DNA of 64,000 bases from Wyeomyia smithii (GCF_029784165.1 NC_073696.1:265390760-265454759); one strand, 5' to 3'; positions 1-11,179 are shown, numbered from the stretch's first letter. Program-made: numbers and translations. The notes: generated by a model not told the origin, from the letters alone.

Positions 1-297
1 TGAAAGGGAGTAAAAAAGGGAAATTGAAACATCAAGAGCGACACGAAAATTGTCCAATTTAAAATATCTATAACTCAGTCAGTTTTCAACGAGTGCACAG
101 AGTCTAAAATTAACCTCAATTCGAAAGCTGGGAACGTGGATGCTTTCTCTGGTGGTAAGTTTGTCTCAGCATCTACTGAAACCGATATGGCTGAATTTTT
201 TTCCAGCATGTAAAAATGGATTATCTAACTTGTTAAAAAGCCGTTTTTTTAAACCCCAAAAATTGATAAAACGGTGCATCAGTAAAAAAATATTTTT

Positions 298-360
298 GTA
301 GTGGGACTGCGTCTTTGTTTTCTATACCGGGATGCATTCTGTAAAATTGGAAAATAAACA
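298..360 (+). repeat. Left-end fragment of family A repeat
   Basis: After a T-run the sequence GTGGGACTGCGTC, then a stretch ending in GATGCATTCTG, matches the left ends of family A copies at 4138 and 18207. It is the subtype that carries 'tctttgttttctatacc', also seen inverted at 56100-56141. No right end was found, so this is a fragment or a shorter derivative merging into the adjacent TG tract. Confidence 0.5.
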
Positions 361-365
361 ATAAT

Positions 366-413
<48 letters not shown>

Positions 414-473
414 GTGTGTGTTGTGTGTGTATGTGAATGTGTGCGTGTGCGCGCGCGTGTGTGTTGTGTATGT
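366..473 (+). repeat. (TG)n microsatellite
   Basis: A near-perfect TG run of over 40 bp is followed by interrupted TG/TGCG units. The two small His/Thr-rich open frames over it are artefacts of the repeat. Sequence just downstream (480-540, 'gaccgattttcacaaaat') looks like part of the same dispersed repeat. Confidence 0.95.
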
Positions 474-544
474 GCAACTTTTATTCTCACTCACTTTTCT
501 CAGAGATGGCTTGACCGATTTTCACAAAATTAATTGCAAATGAA

Positions 545-605
545 AGGTCTATCTGCTCATCACCGACGTTTCGGTCCTTCTATGGGGCCATCATCAGGGC
601 CCACA
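545..605 (-). other. CTGATGA...GAAACG conserved motif of a repeat
   Basis: On the minus strand CCTGATGA, a 'GGCCCCATAGAAGGACC' segment and GAAACGTCGG follow one another. The order CUGANGA - short foldable segment - GAAAC resembles a hammerhead ribozyme core, and similar blocks occur in tails of several retroelements. Stem II pairing is imperfect, so this is only a candidate; it may be a LINE or Penelope tail fragment. Confidence 0.3.
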
Positions 606-797
606 ATATTATTTAACATTTTACATACAAATTGATTCATATTAGGACTAAATTACACTAAACGACATTGAAAAACCACTCACTCGAAACAGTAACCAAC
701 AAGTTAAACAGATTGTGCAAACATAAAAAGGTCGAGTCGTAAAAGGTTCAATGCGGTCCGAAGCGCAGGTACCAAAGCTAAGGATGGTAACTGGTTC

Positions 798-1520
798 TTG
801 GGTATTACAGTAGTTGGTGGCATGAAGGTGGGCAATTATGGTGTTTTGTATCATTCTCCTAATGCTAGTGACCGCCGTTTTCTTGAAATATTGGAAAACT
901 GGCTTGATGAATTTCTTGATTTGAGTAAAATAAATATAGTGACGGGCGATTTCAATATTAACTGGCGAGATGATGCAAATTCGAATCATTTGAAGCGTTT
1001 AGTTGAGTCTTTCAATTTGAAACAAAGTGTAGATGAATATACGCGTATTTCCCAGCGGAGTAGAACTTTGATTGACCATGTTTATTGCAATTTTGATTCG
1101 ATTCGTTCAGTTACGAATTCTGATATGAAAATAACCGATCATGAGACATTAGTAATTAATGTTCTAGAAAACTTGAATAATAATAATGATTCAATAAAAT
1201 TGAAATGCTGGAGAAAATATTCGAAACAGGGTGTTTCGAACCTTGTTGAGAGAAGCTTGGGTTTTCCAATCGCGACCGGTAGTTTAGATGAATCTGCAGC
1301 TGTTCTTACTAACATTTTGAAGACGTGTACGAATCAATTAGTTGAACATAAATTTGTTTCGCTGAAAAACTCGAACAGCTGGTATAGTTTGGATCGTTTG
1401 CGCCTAAAGCGCAAGAGAGATAAACTGGACAAAAAGTTTTGTAGATCAAACAATCAGAATCATTGGATTAAGTACACGTTCGCGCGTAATAAATATTCAC
1501 AAGCGATTAAAAAGAAATGA
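798..1520 (+). pseudogene. LINE family 1 endonuclease (C-terminal half) and linker
   Basis: The open frame encodes the C-terminal half of an apurinic-like endonuclease/exonuclease/phosphatase domain. Visible motifs are TGDFNINW (the GDFN metal/catalytic box, about residues 49-56) and the terminal catalytic region ITDHETL (about 110-116), where the family normally has S/T-D-H. The N-terminal catalytic Asn/Glu motifs are missing, so it cannot be active. The frame ends in an A-rich run near 1510-1519 where one base is gained or lost: in another frame the linker continues directly into the RT ORF at 1579. The inverted copy at 61060-61598 aligns with the linker. Confidence 0.8.
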
Positions 1521-1578
1521 ATATATCCAGAGAAAGATTGTTCAACATCAAAATAACAGCAAAGAGTTATGGAAAATT

Positions 1579-3312
1579 TTGAAATCTTTGTTGAAACCTA
1601 GTAATTGTAAACCGCGGTCCATAACTTTTGAAGGCACATTAGAACATTCAGAACAAATTATTGCATCTAGATTTAATGATTATTTTGTCAATAGTGTTTC
1701 ATTGATCAATCAATCCATTGAATTGGTCGAGGAACCCGACGAAATAAAACAGCCGATTAACAGTAGTTGTACATTTGATGGTTTTCACCCAATCACGTTA
1801 GATGAACTGAGAAAAATTTGTTTTTTATTAGGTAAAACGGCTGGAGTAGATAATGTAAATGCTAGAGTTATTCAAGATTGCTTCAATGTCATTGGTCACA
1901 CTTTGCTGGACCTCATTAATGAATCGTTGCAAACAGGGCACGTGCCTTTGGTGTGGAAAGAATCGTTGGTTGTTCCGATTCAAAAGGTTGCTGGAACGAT
2001 TAAAGCCGAAGAGTTTCGTCCCATCAACATGTTACACACATTAGAAAAGATATTAGAACTAGTTGTTAAAGGCCAGCTTCTAGAATATTTAAATAGTAAC
2101 TCGTTGCTAATTCCGGAACAATCAGGCTACCGGGAAGGCCACTCATGTGAAACCGCGTTAAACTTAGTACTAGCAAAATGGAAAGATAACTTAGAAAATA
2201 GAGACACGATATTTGCTGTTATTTTGGATCTAAAACGCGCTTTTGAGACAATTTCTAGGCCCTTATTGTTGAACACAATCAAGCGCTTTGGAATTTCGAG
2301 TACTGCATTCAGATGGTTTGAAAGCTACTTGTCTGACAGAACTCAACGGACTGTTTTTAATGATTCTGTTTCTAGTCCCGTGGAGAATGATCTTGGAGTT
2401 CCACAGGGAAGTGCATTAGGGCCCCTTTTGTTCATTATGTATATAAATGACATGCGACGAGTTTTACGTTTTTGTGATATTAATCTTTTTGCCGATGACA
2501 CCGTATTATTCATTGCAGCTAAGAACGTAGAAGAAGCCGTTTCACACTTGAACGAAGATTTACGTTCTCTAAGCAGATGGTTGAAGTATAAGCAATTGAA
2601 ATTGAATATTGATAAAACTAAATTTATGATTTTCTCGCGCACCGTTGTAATTGATGATGTCTCTGTTTTGATTGATGATGAGGCAATTGGTCGCGTTCGG
2701 GAGATTAAATATCTTGGCGTGATTATTGATGACAATGTAAAGTTCAACGCTCACATTGACAATGTCATCAAGAAAATTGCCAAAAAGTATGGAATTCTAT
2801 GCCGTCTGAAAAACGAATTAACGATAAGTAGTAAAATACAGCTATACAAGTCAATCATCTCTCCACATTTGGATTTTTGCCCTACTTTTTTATACTTAGC
2901 CAATAACACACAACTATTGAGGTTACAGCGTTTGCAGAATAGAATAATGCGTTTGATTTTAAATTGTGATAGATTAACTTCCTCTCTTTTCATGTTGGAC
3001 GCTTTGCAATGGCTATCTGTGAAGCAGCGAGTTGTTTATTTGTCTATGGTGTTCATTTTTAAAATAATTAATGGTTTGCTACCTCAATATTTGAGTGATC
3101 GAATTGAAAGAGGAAGAGATTTTCATAGATATAACACTAGAACCGCGGATGAAATAAGAACACCTTTCTTTCTAACGAGAGCTTCACAAAATTCATTGTT
3201 TTATAAAGGTATAAATTTTTTCAATTCGATGCCAAGACATGTTAAACGTGCACCAACACTTGCGGAGTTCAAGAGACAATGTATTTCACACGTGAAAGTT
3301 TCTATTGTATAG
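1579..3312 (+). CDS. LINE family 1 reverse transcriptase ORF (577 aa)
   Basis: RNA-dependent DNA polymerase of the LINE; in life it would reverse transcribe the element RNA at a nicked chromosomal site. RT palm boxes are in order: PIQKVAG...RPINMLHTLEKILE, PEQSGYREGHSCETALN, motif A AVILDLKRAFETI with its catalytic Asp, GVPQGSALGPLLFIMYIND, and motif C FADD with both Asp. A thumb/C-terminal region follows (LQRLQNRIMRLI). The frame is open for 577 codons with no internal stop, so this part is little decayed. The start is arbitrary because the true protein begins upstream in the endonuclease, now one frame off. No RNase H domain follows. Confidence 0.9.
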   Translation: MKSLLKPSNCKPRSITFEGTLEHSEQIIASRFNDYFVNSVSLINQSIELVEEPDEIKQPINSSCTFDGFHPITLDELRKICFLLGKTAGVDNVNARVIQDCFNVIGHTLLDLINESLQTGHVPLVWKESLVVPIQKVAGTIKAEEFRPINMLHTLEKILELVVKGQLLEYLNSNSLLIPEQSGYREGHSCETALNLVLAKWKDNLENRDTIFAVILDLKRAFETISRPLLLNTIKRFGISSTAFRWFESYLSDRTQRTVFNDSVSSPVENDLGVPQGSALGPLLFIMYINDMRRVLRFCDINLFADDTVLFIAAKNVEEAVSHLNEDLRSLSRWLKYKQLKLNIDKTKFMIFSRTVVIDDVSVLIDDEAIGRVREIKYLGVIIDDNVKFNAHIDNVIKKIAKKYGILCRLKNELTISSKIQLYKSIISPHLDFCPTFLYLANNTQLLRLQRLQNRIMRLILNCDRLTSSLFMLDALQWLSVKQRVVYLSMVFIFKIINGLLPQYLSDRIERGRDFHRYNTRTADEIRTPFFLTRASQNSLFYKGINFFNSMPRHVKRAPTLAEFKRQCISHVKVSIV

Positions 3313-3350
3313 AACGATACTAAGTTTTACAAAATGATGTAGAGTTTACC

Positions 3351-3492
3351 TGACGAAGTTTAAACAAACGGATCTTAAATGACGAAGTTTTAACAAACGG
3401 ATTTATTTTAGATGAACTATTTGTTTTGGTTTCTATTCATATATTGATTGTTTTATTGAAGCTTGTAAATGACGAAGTTTTATACGAACGGA
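3351..3492 (+). repeat. Three copies of a ~23-nt unit in the LINE family 1 3' UTR
   Basis: The unit TGACGAAGTTT..AACAAACGG occurs at 3351, 3380 and 3470 with small changes. The inverted LINE copy keeps only one recognisable unit (near 59262-59290), so the number varies between copies. Confidence 0.75.
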
Positions 3493-3955
3493 TCTGATTG
3501 TGTTGTAAAATTTTATTTATATGTTTATATTAAATTGGACTTTTCTAAATTTATAACAACAAAACTACTGTGTTCGTCACGGTGATGATGATGGATTTTT
3601 TTTCTTTTCATTATTGTTGTTGTAGCTTTAAAAATAATAGAAAGAGACTACAAAAGCTTGAGCCTCGCGCGCGGTTTTCAGATATAAATGATTTCTTTTA
3701 GCAAATTAAAATTGTTATTTGAATGCTTAGAGAAAATCATGAAATAGTTGTGGTTGGTCTGGCTGAAGGTCATGAAAACCCTGTACTAGTTTTGTGTGCT
3801 CTATGAATCAAGTATACAGTTTTTGAAGAAGTTTATATCTGGAGGTAAAATCAGTTCGTTTTTTTTGTTTTGTATAACTGATTAAAATGTGATCACATTA
3901 ATTATCTATAGATAAATCGTCCAGCTCAAACCTTTGTAGGGGTATGTGGCGGGAC

Positions 3956-3990
<35 letters not shown>

Positions 3991-3991
3991 C
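3956..3991 (+). repeat. (TCA)n tail of LINE family 1
   Basis: About 12 TCA units directly follow the conserved terminal block ending GGCGGGACC. The inverted copy has (ATG)n at 58403-58432 at exactly the same junction, so the trinucleotide repeat is the element's 3' tail rather than a chance microsatellite. The poly-His open frame over it is an artefact. Confidence 0.9.
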
Positions 3992-6025
3992 AAATTAGTT
4001 CGTTTTGATGAAAGAACCTATCGAGCACTACACTTTGCCTCCATCACACAAAATTTCCCACTCGAACTGTCGGACTTTCTTAACACCACTCATATGTTTT
4101 TTCTCCAACCATGTTCACCACTTTTGGCCAATCTTTTGACGTAGGACTACGTCTAACCGCACTATATCGAGATACATTCTGAGGAAACTAAAAACCAAGA
4201 TGTAACGTCGGAATGAAAGATTTCAAACGGTGATACTGATGTAACCACATGATGGATCACAATAATCAATATGTCGTTGGATTGATAAAATGATGGACAA
4301 TTTTGTGATTCTTCATATATCATTGTTACTTAATTGTTAAACAGTGAAAATTGATGAAAAGTTTCAAGGTCGTATTTTTACGAACAATGTACCAATCACA
4401 TGCGAACACTCCTGGCACAGACTTCATGAGTGGACACCAACTGTCTGCTATGAAAACCTCTATTCAGTGGCAAAAAAAATTGACAGAATCTCCCCGTCCC
4501 AATAGGTCAACTAATATTTGCTTCTATGAACCTAGACTATTTTGATGTCTCGAAAGTAAAGCTTTTTCGGAAAGTTCGTAACAACCTCCTTTATCAGACA
4601 ATTAAACGATCTGTTGTGAGAATGTTATTTAAACTGATGTCTTGAAGGAAAACATGCTGACACAGGCAACAGTACTGCATCGAGCCATGTATGAGAAGAC
4701 GGTCGCTCGTCGTCAGTGCAGTAGCACTCGATTGCCATTTGTGTGCAGTCAAGCCAAGTGGAAAAAATGTAGCTGCTGTCGACATACAGCGGTGCGTGTT
4801 CGCACACTACACTGTGCGACCGGGGATAAAATAATTCTGTACGCAGTATATCACGATGTTGGATGTTGCATCCAATATGTGATTACAACTGAACGGATTT
4901 TGACCACCAATGCTTTGATCGATCGACGAAGCGTGTGATACAATAATTGGCATATCATTGTACATTGTACATTGTACGATGAACAGTAAATTAGTAAAAA
5001 GTTCAGTTGAAATCCACTTCTTCTACTTCAGTTTCGCAGCTTTCAACCAATCACGAGCAGGCTTTATACAGTTGCAACAAATGTTTTCTCATCGTTTTAA
5101 AGTGCTTATTGTATTACTACCCCTGAACAGATTTCAAACACCGATGTCTTAATCGACAGGTAGAAAATTGCGAAAGATTGTTATATAATAATTAAAATAT
5201 CTCTTCAACAAAAGTTGTGTTAACATTCTACTAATCTGAAGCTTGCTACCCCGTTGCTCGTTTCCTTTTGGTTGTCGTGACGAGTAGATGGCATTTGAAC
5301 TGCAACCGTAGTGATTTTCTTATCCATGTTTAATGATGAAAACTTTTTTCAAATTCGTAAAATTAGAAGTTGCATTTGGGTTGCTGTCTTTTTGAATTCT
5401 ACACTCTGTTTTTCTCAGATTTATCTAAATGACCAACTATAGGCTATTTAAAAGACAATAGAAAACCAATATGCTTCGTAAAAATTTTCAAACAGATAGT
5501 TCAGATAGCTCGTTTAAGCTGTACTGATGGTTATATTTTTCCAGTTCAATAAATTTAATTCAATATGACAATCCTAGTTGCATTACGCGGTTGTGGTATA
5601 GAGAAAACCCAAATTATATGCATCTTGACGTTAGGTTTTAAACATTCATATTCGTATTTTTCAATTACAAAAATATTACATCAGCATCTGCAAGAAAATA
5701 TTACTGAACATATAAACACAACCTGTCGCACAACACAACATATAAACAGAACCGTGTAAAGATACTGAACATATGAACACAACCTGTCATTGCCAGACTT
5801 GTAATTGAACAACATTATGCAAACATCAGTTGGAGAGGTTAATGTTGTTTATCAAACCGAGCTAGGTTTATTTTTGAAGGAAACAGACGGATGACTTTTA
5901 AATATGGCATTTTGTTGTTTGTTTTTTCATTGGTATCTTGAAACTGATTAATTTTTTTTTCTGGTTCTGCTTAGTGAATAAATGTTTCAATTGGCCTAAA
6001 ATGAAAAAATAATGACTGTTACATG

Positions 6026-6354
6026 CAGCGTTGCCACTAAGTTTTGAATGAAATCTGGCAAACGACAATAAAAAGTCAAGTCTGGCAAAAATCTGTCACT
6101 CATTTTTGAATAAAATTCCTGGCAGAATTGAAAGTGATTACCTTTTTTTTTTGTTCTCGCCGGGTGTAGGTAGGTAAAGGCCAGGCACGGCCAATCTCGC
6201 AGTAATGACCTTTTTGCGAGACGACGCGGATGAAATCTGGCAAATATCTGGCTCATTTACAAATATCTGGCAGATTCTGAGGTTTATCTATTTGTCTGGC
6301 GCGCGAACAGAAATCTTGCAAAATCCAGATTTATCTGGCACAATGGCAACGCTG
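6026..6354. mobile_element. hAT-type MITE (329 bp) with 8-bp TSD
   Basis: Perfect 11-bp terminal inverted repeats CAGCGTTGCCA / TGGCAACGCTG, flanked on both sides by GTTACATG (6018-6025 and 6355-6362). Inside, 'tctggca' recurs many times in both orientations. The related sequence in A2 near 19480 ('aatgttaacatgttcataaa') lacks the insertion and serves as an empty site. An 8-bp duplication with CA-beginning ends is the hAT signature. Non-coding. Confidence 0.9.
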
Positions 6355-6636
6355 GTTACATGCTACATCCTCATAAATTCCAATGTCAATTTCAAAATTT
6401 TTGTGGATATAGATTTTCCACAAAAAACTGCAACTCTTTATCGTCACTTTTCCAACGAACTTGTAAATACAGGATTTTTTTATGTGACTTATTTGCTAAG
6501 CAGTTGTAAGAAACTAACAATGATACTGCTTTGAAATCGGTGAGTGAGCTATCTTTCACAAGCGCAATTGAAGATGCAAGGAAGTTTGCTTTCTACTAAA
6601 TCGTTCTTAATTAAGACCCATATAAAAAATTGCCAT

Positions 6637-6710
6637 TTTTTAACATTGATGAATACCTTTCATCCTAATTTGACTGCATTAGGATGAAAGGTATTCATCA
6701 ATGTTAAAAA
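6637..6710. repeat. Perfect 33-bp hairpin inside A1
   Basis: Arms 6637-6669 and 6678-6710 are exact reverse complements around an 8-nt loop (ttgactgc). Copies A2 and A3 have only one arm ('gaatgaaaggtatt.at'), so the second arm is a local inverted duplication specific to A1. Confidence 0.9.
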
Positions 6711-7448
6711 CAGTATTTTTTTCTTCTTAAATAGATGTCTGCAAATAAATAATCTAAATTATTTTTAAAAATAAACGCTTTACTTTTTATGACTTTCTGG
6801 TGGCATATGACCTTAACAATATGTGGCCACCAATGAACTAGTTTTAGGATTGTAAGTTGTTAGAGGTGTCGTTTGATGGATTTAGGCTCAATAATCTGAA
6901 AGTAACCGGAACGCGACGTCCGCATGAAGCCTTCAACGACCTAGACACTTGATATGACCCTTCCGAGTAATTAGAGGTATAGCACCGTATCAAGTACTGC
7001 TTTCATCATGTCTATTTTGGTTTCGGCTTCGGCAACATAATGGATAAAATGCCTTTCTCTTGGTGGTTGTCGAGTTTGAATTGTTTAAAAGCAAAACAAG
7101 AAAACTATAAATTATGATTAAACATAACCGCTCGTTTTTGGCTTATGTGTGCCGAAGTCAAACCGCGTCGAAAGTGAAACGTGGTCAAATCGAACAAAGT
7201 CTGAATTATCTAAATGAAATATAAAACTATCGTAGTCCTACGTCAAACATGCGGTCGTGTCTTGGATACCACCCTCGTACTATTTTTTTAGATTTCTCAG
7301 CATTTTCCGCTGGACTGATATGTGTCCTTAGCTTCGCCTTCGTTGGTTTGACTAAATTTCAGACAAATTCGTGCTTCTTCTCTGAGGACATTTGTTACTA
7401 TAAATTCTGGTTAATTTGATTTGGATAAAAACGAATGCAAATTGAAGT

Positions 7449-7556
7449 AGGGTAGCGAACGGCTTTAGCAGTGGTTTCCCTTCGGCAGATTTCTGCATAA
7501 GATTGCTGCAGAAAGCCTGTCCAAGGAAAACCACTGCCGAAGTCATTCGCTACCCT
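7449..7556. mobile_element. Small MITE (108 bp) with ~30-bp TIRs
   Basis: Ends AGGGTAGCGAA and TTCGCTACCCT continue as an imperfect inverted repeat through GCAGTGGTTTYCC. No clear target duplication is visible, so the superfamily is unassigned. Confidence 0.8.
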
Positions 7557-8829
7557 AACTAATAAATTATAAGTCTTAAAAAAAACTTATAGCGAAACAA
7601 AACAATTAACACAAAACTAATTAGTAAATGAATAACACAGAATAATTTTAGCACTAGGAAAGATTAAGATCTTTTTATCTATATTGATTTATATATTTTA
7701 TATTTTGGGACTCCTGACTCTGGATTCTGAAATGATTGAATTATTATTTGTGATCCTACGCGAAAAATTTTTGAATCCCGTAAATTTTTCGTTATTGTTG
7801 AGTGTTGTATTCAATGTTATAAAATTTTATATTGAAAAGCTTTCCAATTTCGAAATAGGATTTTTTTATGTTTCATTCCTAGTTTGTTTCAATTTTTGGT
7901 GGCAAGATTCCTTCGAGGTTGATTTCCGATTTTTGGATGGATTTTTGTATTTCATGAATTAGATGAATACGATTGTCTAAATTTTATATTTATGAAGGAG
8001 ATTTTAATTTTCCTAACTTGAATTCGCACACTCTTTGAATGTGTAGTTTGAGTTCTTGATTTTTTTTACATGTTTTAACATTTTCCATGTTTCAGATTAT
8101 TCAGTATTATTGGGATTCTGTTTGTAATATTCTCGGATTCAAGCATATCAGATTTTGCCCTTATGCAAAACGTAATAATTAACGCCGAAATTTATATTTC
8201 TAGATTTGTGTTTACTATTTTCACCACTCAAATGCAAAAAGTTTCGATTCCTAATTTCGGATTTCTAGGATTTTCGTTTTCCGATTTTATTTTTAACTTA
8301 GGGCAACTGGTTTGGAGCTTAAGATTTGTGACTCGCATCTATGTGTGCTTTTATTAATATTCGATTTCATTTTGCTGAACTTTGACATCGAAAAATTTGC
8401 ATACGCGAGTTTTGAACCGAACCTTGGATTCTCCTCAGTTCGTAACATTTATAAACATCTTTAGTATTTTGATGCCTTCAAATGTCACACGAAAGGTACA
8501 AAACAATACCTTTCCAACAACCAAAAGTTTTATTCTATTTTGCCTTTTATACTTTTTATCGTCACATTTTGTATTTTACAAATTTACACTGGGTTGCTGT
8601 GAAATTTTGTTCTCTTTAAAGTCCATTTATGTACTAACAACTTTTTCAAAGTCATTCTTTGAATCCGTTTTTCAAAAACGCCAAAACCAATTCAAATTGT
8701 TTATCGGCTATCTTTGTATTTTACACAATACCTTATTAAATTAGTTGATTAGAGAAAGGTGATGATAAATTATGAACAAAAAGCATTTCCCCGGAGGGTG
8801 TCCAATTATTTAATTGTATTCACCACTTT
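7557..8829. other. AT-rich stretch without recognised gene
   Basis: T-rich on the plus strand. Open frames of 64-120 codons are Phe/Leu/Ile-rich and look like composition artefacts. No repeat ends or RNA genes seen. Confidence 0.5.
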
Positions 8830-10480
8830 TTGCCACTAGCACCTGGCAGATTGAAAGCAAACAAAAACCATCCCACCGCCACTCACCACTGGCTACAACA
8901 ACAAACAACAACTAAGGCTAGCCTCAGCAGCAGACCCCCACCCGGTTTGCACTGGACGGTGAATTCATCTCCGTGGCCGCGGCAGCAAAAAAGGGTGTGG
9001 CAGCGAGAGAGAGTGCGCTGCGATTTGCTGCCCCGAACCATTCATCTTTGACGCCCCGCCGGTCGTCCGCTATTGGTTTGTAGGAGGCAACCTTTTGCAT
9101 TTTAAAGCGATCTGCTTGCTGCTATTCTTTGAAACAGTTTAGGATGAGTCGTCCAAGCGGCGGAGTGGGTTGAAACTGTAACACAACAACCACTCGGTGT
9201 GGTGGGTTTTACTTTTCGAATAATATAAACTCGTAGCAATTTTAAACGTTCATTATCGTTATCGTTGCCATTTAGTTCGCGTCGATTGCCTATAAAAATA
9301 AACAAATTAATTATAATTATAAATTTAGTTTGTGATAATTCTACAGTCGCATTATAAAAATTCCCGAGATCGCATAACAGTCGAGAAGCCTGTGTGTGAC
9401 TAATTGCCGCGCTTCCACCGTCACCGTCACCGTCATCACGTTGGGATGGAGTGGGATTCGGGCGAACGCGAAATCATCGCTCGCTCGGTTCGCAGTGTAT
9501 TCAAATGCTATTTAGTGGCGATTCGCGATGGGTTGCGCGTCGGTGGCAATTAATTTTCATTAACGAGCATGCGTTCGGATGCTGTGCCGCATCATTGTAT
9601 ATATATTGTATGTACACATTTGACCCGATGCCGCGCGGCAGTGCACCGATTATCGCAACGCGCCGGAATGGGATGAAAATAACAACAACAACAGTAGCTG
9701 GTGCTGTTTTCGCATTTCGCGGGTGCATTAAAATAAAATTATTAATTAATGTTTTATTTGTTTTCTGTTTTTCGGCATGATTGCACATTGCGCGGTTGCA
9801 CTTGCAGCAAATTATGAGGCCTTGGTAGAGTCACGGTGCAGCGAAGAAGTGTACGAGTTCCTTTCGACGCCCCGAGTGTTTTGCTTAAAGATTGCATCCT
9901 TTTTGGAAGGAATTGAGAAGCAAACCGAAACTGCACTTGAGCTCCATTTGCATCTGAACGGTTCGGAGTTTAATTTTATCCGACAGATGAACGAGGGTAA
10001 TGACGGCTCTGTGGATCAGGGGTGCCAGCCAGTCAGCCAGTCAATTACCCACCCACTTAGTTCCGAAGTTAAAAGCGCGAGTGGCATCTTCGCTTTCGAA
10101 GAAAACGAATGACGACGATGAGTCATGCGAGTGCAGCGTTGTCTTCAGTCGACGGTCGAGAAGAGGAGTGAAAGTCGCCGGTAAAAACACGCCCAAGTTC
10201 GTCGCGCCCATCAAATACGCCTTGAAATTTACGTTCGTAACAGGAGCGCAGGCTAGCGGAGCGGTACAGCCGCTATGAACGCCTCCTTCTCGCCACGCTG
10301 CACGCCAGACAGAGGGCAGAGCGAAGCGTTGTAGTTGCAGTTGCTGCCACGAGCGAACGGTTTCTGCCTGCTTGAGCGTATCATATTCGGTTCGTGCCGG
10401 GTGCCCCTACGCTGCTGTATCGGCAGTGTTGCTTGTATGCTGCTAGCAGGGAAGTGTTGTCGGTTTTGATGGGTAGAATT
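8830..10480. other. GC-richer, apparently single-copy block
   Basis: In contrast with its surroundings this block is CpG-rich and holds homopolymer-like but conserved-looking AT islands ('taattttcattaa', 'attaaaataaaatta') typical of insect non-coding regulatory DNA, a (CACCGT)3 tract at 9419-9437 and a CpG-rich stretch at 10130-10470. No part is found elsewhere in the window. Open frames of 60-111 codons in several frames show no domain or shared reading, so I do not call a gene. It could be a promoter, 5' non-coding exon or enhancer of a gene outside the window. Confidence 0.4.
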
Positions 10481-10950
10481 GAACGAGCGCTCTCATTTAT
10501 GTGAAATTTGATTGAAGCTTTTGAGGCGATTTTTGAACCGAGAATAATTTTAGAAACGATAATGTAAGATAAATACTTCTTTTAAATTAATTTTAACGTT
10601 ATCAGTTCGAAAAAAAAAATACTCTGATCTCTCTTCAGTTGTCGAATAAAAATTCGAAAAATAAAAAAGCACTGCAGAATATTGCAACTTGTAAATTTCG
10701 TGTCAATTACATTTCTCTAGAACATACAAAAAGAAAATCGAAAGATCTCTAGAAGCAATGTTTATGAGAACAGGTGTTAATGGATTACGTCTTTTCTAGA
10801 ATTGTTTAACAATGATATAAGGAATAGTAGTGTACGAAATCTAGGAAAAAAAATTCTCAGATTGACAGTTTTCATGTTGTGATTTAAAAGGCATTACACA
10901 ACTATTAAACAGAATGAGTGCCCATATATATATCGAAATATTTGTATATA

Positions 10951-10992
10951 AAATGGTGATGTCTTAAGTTCTGTGGTGATGTCTTAAGTTCT
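10951..10992 (+). repeat. 20-bp tandem duplication
   Basis: The unit 'tggtgatgtcttaagttctg' occurs twice back to back in otherwise AT-rich non-coding sequence (10481-11180), in which nothing else was recognised. Confidence 0.8.
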
Positions 10993-11179
10993 CACCAATC
11001 ACCAACAGTCGTCCCGGATTCGAAAATATTGTATTTATCTGAGTAGCTCAGATTGAGGGATTTTTGTGAAGCTATCGAAATTATGAACAAGAACGCGTAA
11101 ACCATTATAGAATTAATATTGTGCATAAGTTGAAGTCTTGACGAGATGTGATATGATAGTTAAAAAATCATTCACTGAG

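Larger units (their letters stand above)
700..3991 (+). mobile_element. Family 1 non-LTR retrotransposon (LINE), 5'-truncated
   Basis: Order on the plus strand: C-terminal part of an endonuclease, linker, reverse transcriptase, about 640-nt 3' UTR, then a (TCA)n tail at 3956-3991. ORF1 and the endonuclease N-terminus are missing, as expected from incomplete target-primed reverse transcription. A second copy lies inverted at 58403-61598; both share the coding region, a block of the 3' UTR (near 3575-3690) and the terminal block 'tttgtaggggta.g.ggcgggacc' before the TCA/ATG repeat. That fixes the 3' end. RT layout (FADD box, GVPQGS, LLFIMYIND) places it in the CR1/Jockey-like group; the clade is not certain. 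The 5' boundary is approximate: the endonuclease frame is open back to about 703. Confidence 0.85.
4138..7282 (+). mobile_element. Family A repeat, copy A1 (Helentron-like, non-autonomous)
   Basis: Left end GACGTAGGACTACGTC preceded by TTTT; near the right end the inverted motif GTAGTCCTACGTC (about 7231-7243), then ATGCGGTCGTGTCTTGG, ACCCTCGTACTA and a T-run. Long stretches align with A2 (18207-20417) and, inverted, with A3 (13485-15353), including 'ccacatgatgga..acaataat' near 4248 and 'ctgatgtcttgaagga' near 4635. No coding capacity is visible; open frames of 60-110 codons do not match between copies. A1 is longest (3145 bp) because it carries a 329-bp hAT MITE at 6026-6354 and extra sequence at about 4800-5350. 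Class is inferred from the ends and T-T target; alternatives are a foldback or unclassified MITE. Confidence 0.7.

Noticed and set aside
36..500. Two small Thr/His-rich open frames on the minus strand
   Set aside because: They are translations of the (TG)n tract.
3944..4144. Poly-His open frame
   Set aside because: Translation of the (TCA)n LINE tail; the inverted LINE copy has the same repeat at the same junction.
7684..8744. Phe-rich hydrophobic open frames as membrane proteins
   Set aside because: T-rich DNA produces such frames by chance; no start context, domain or conservation.
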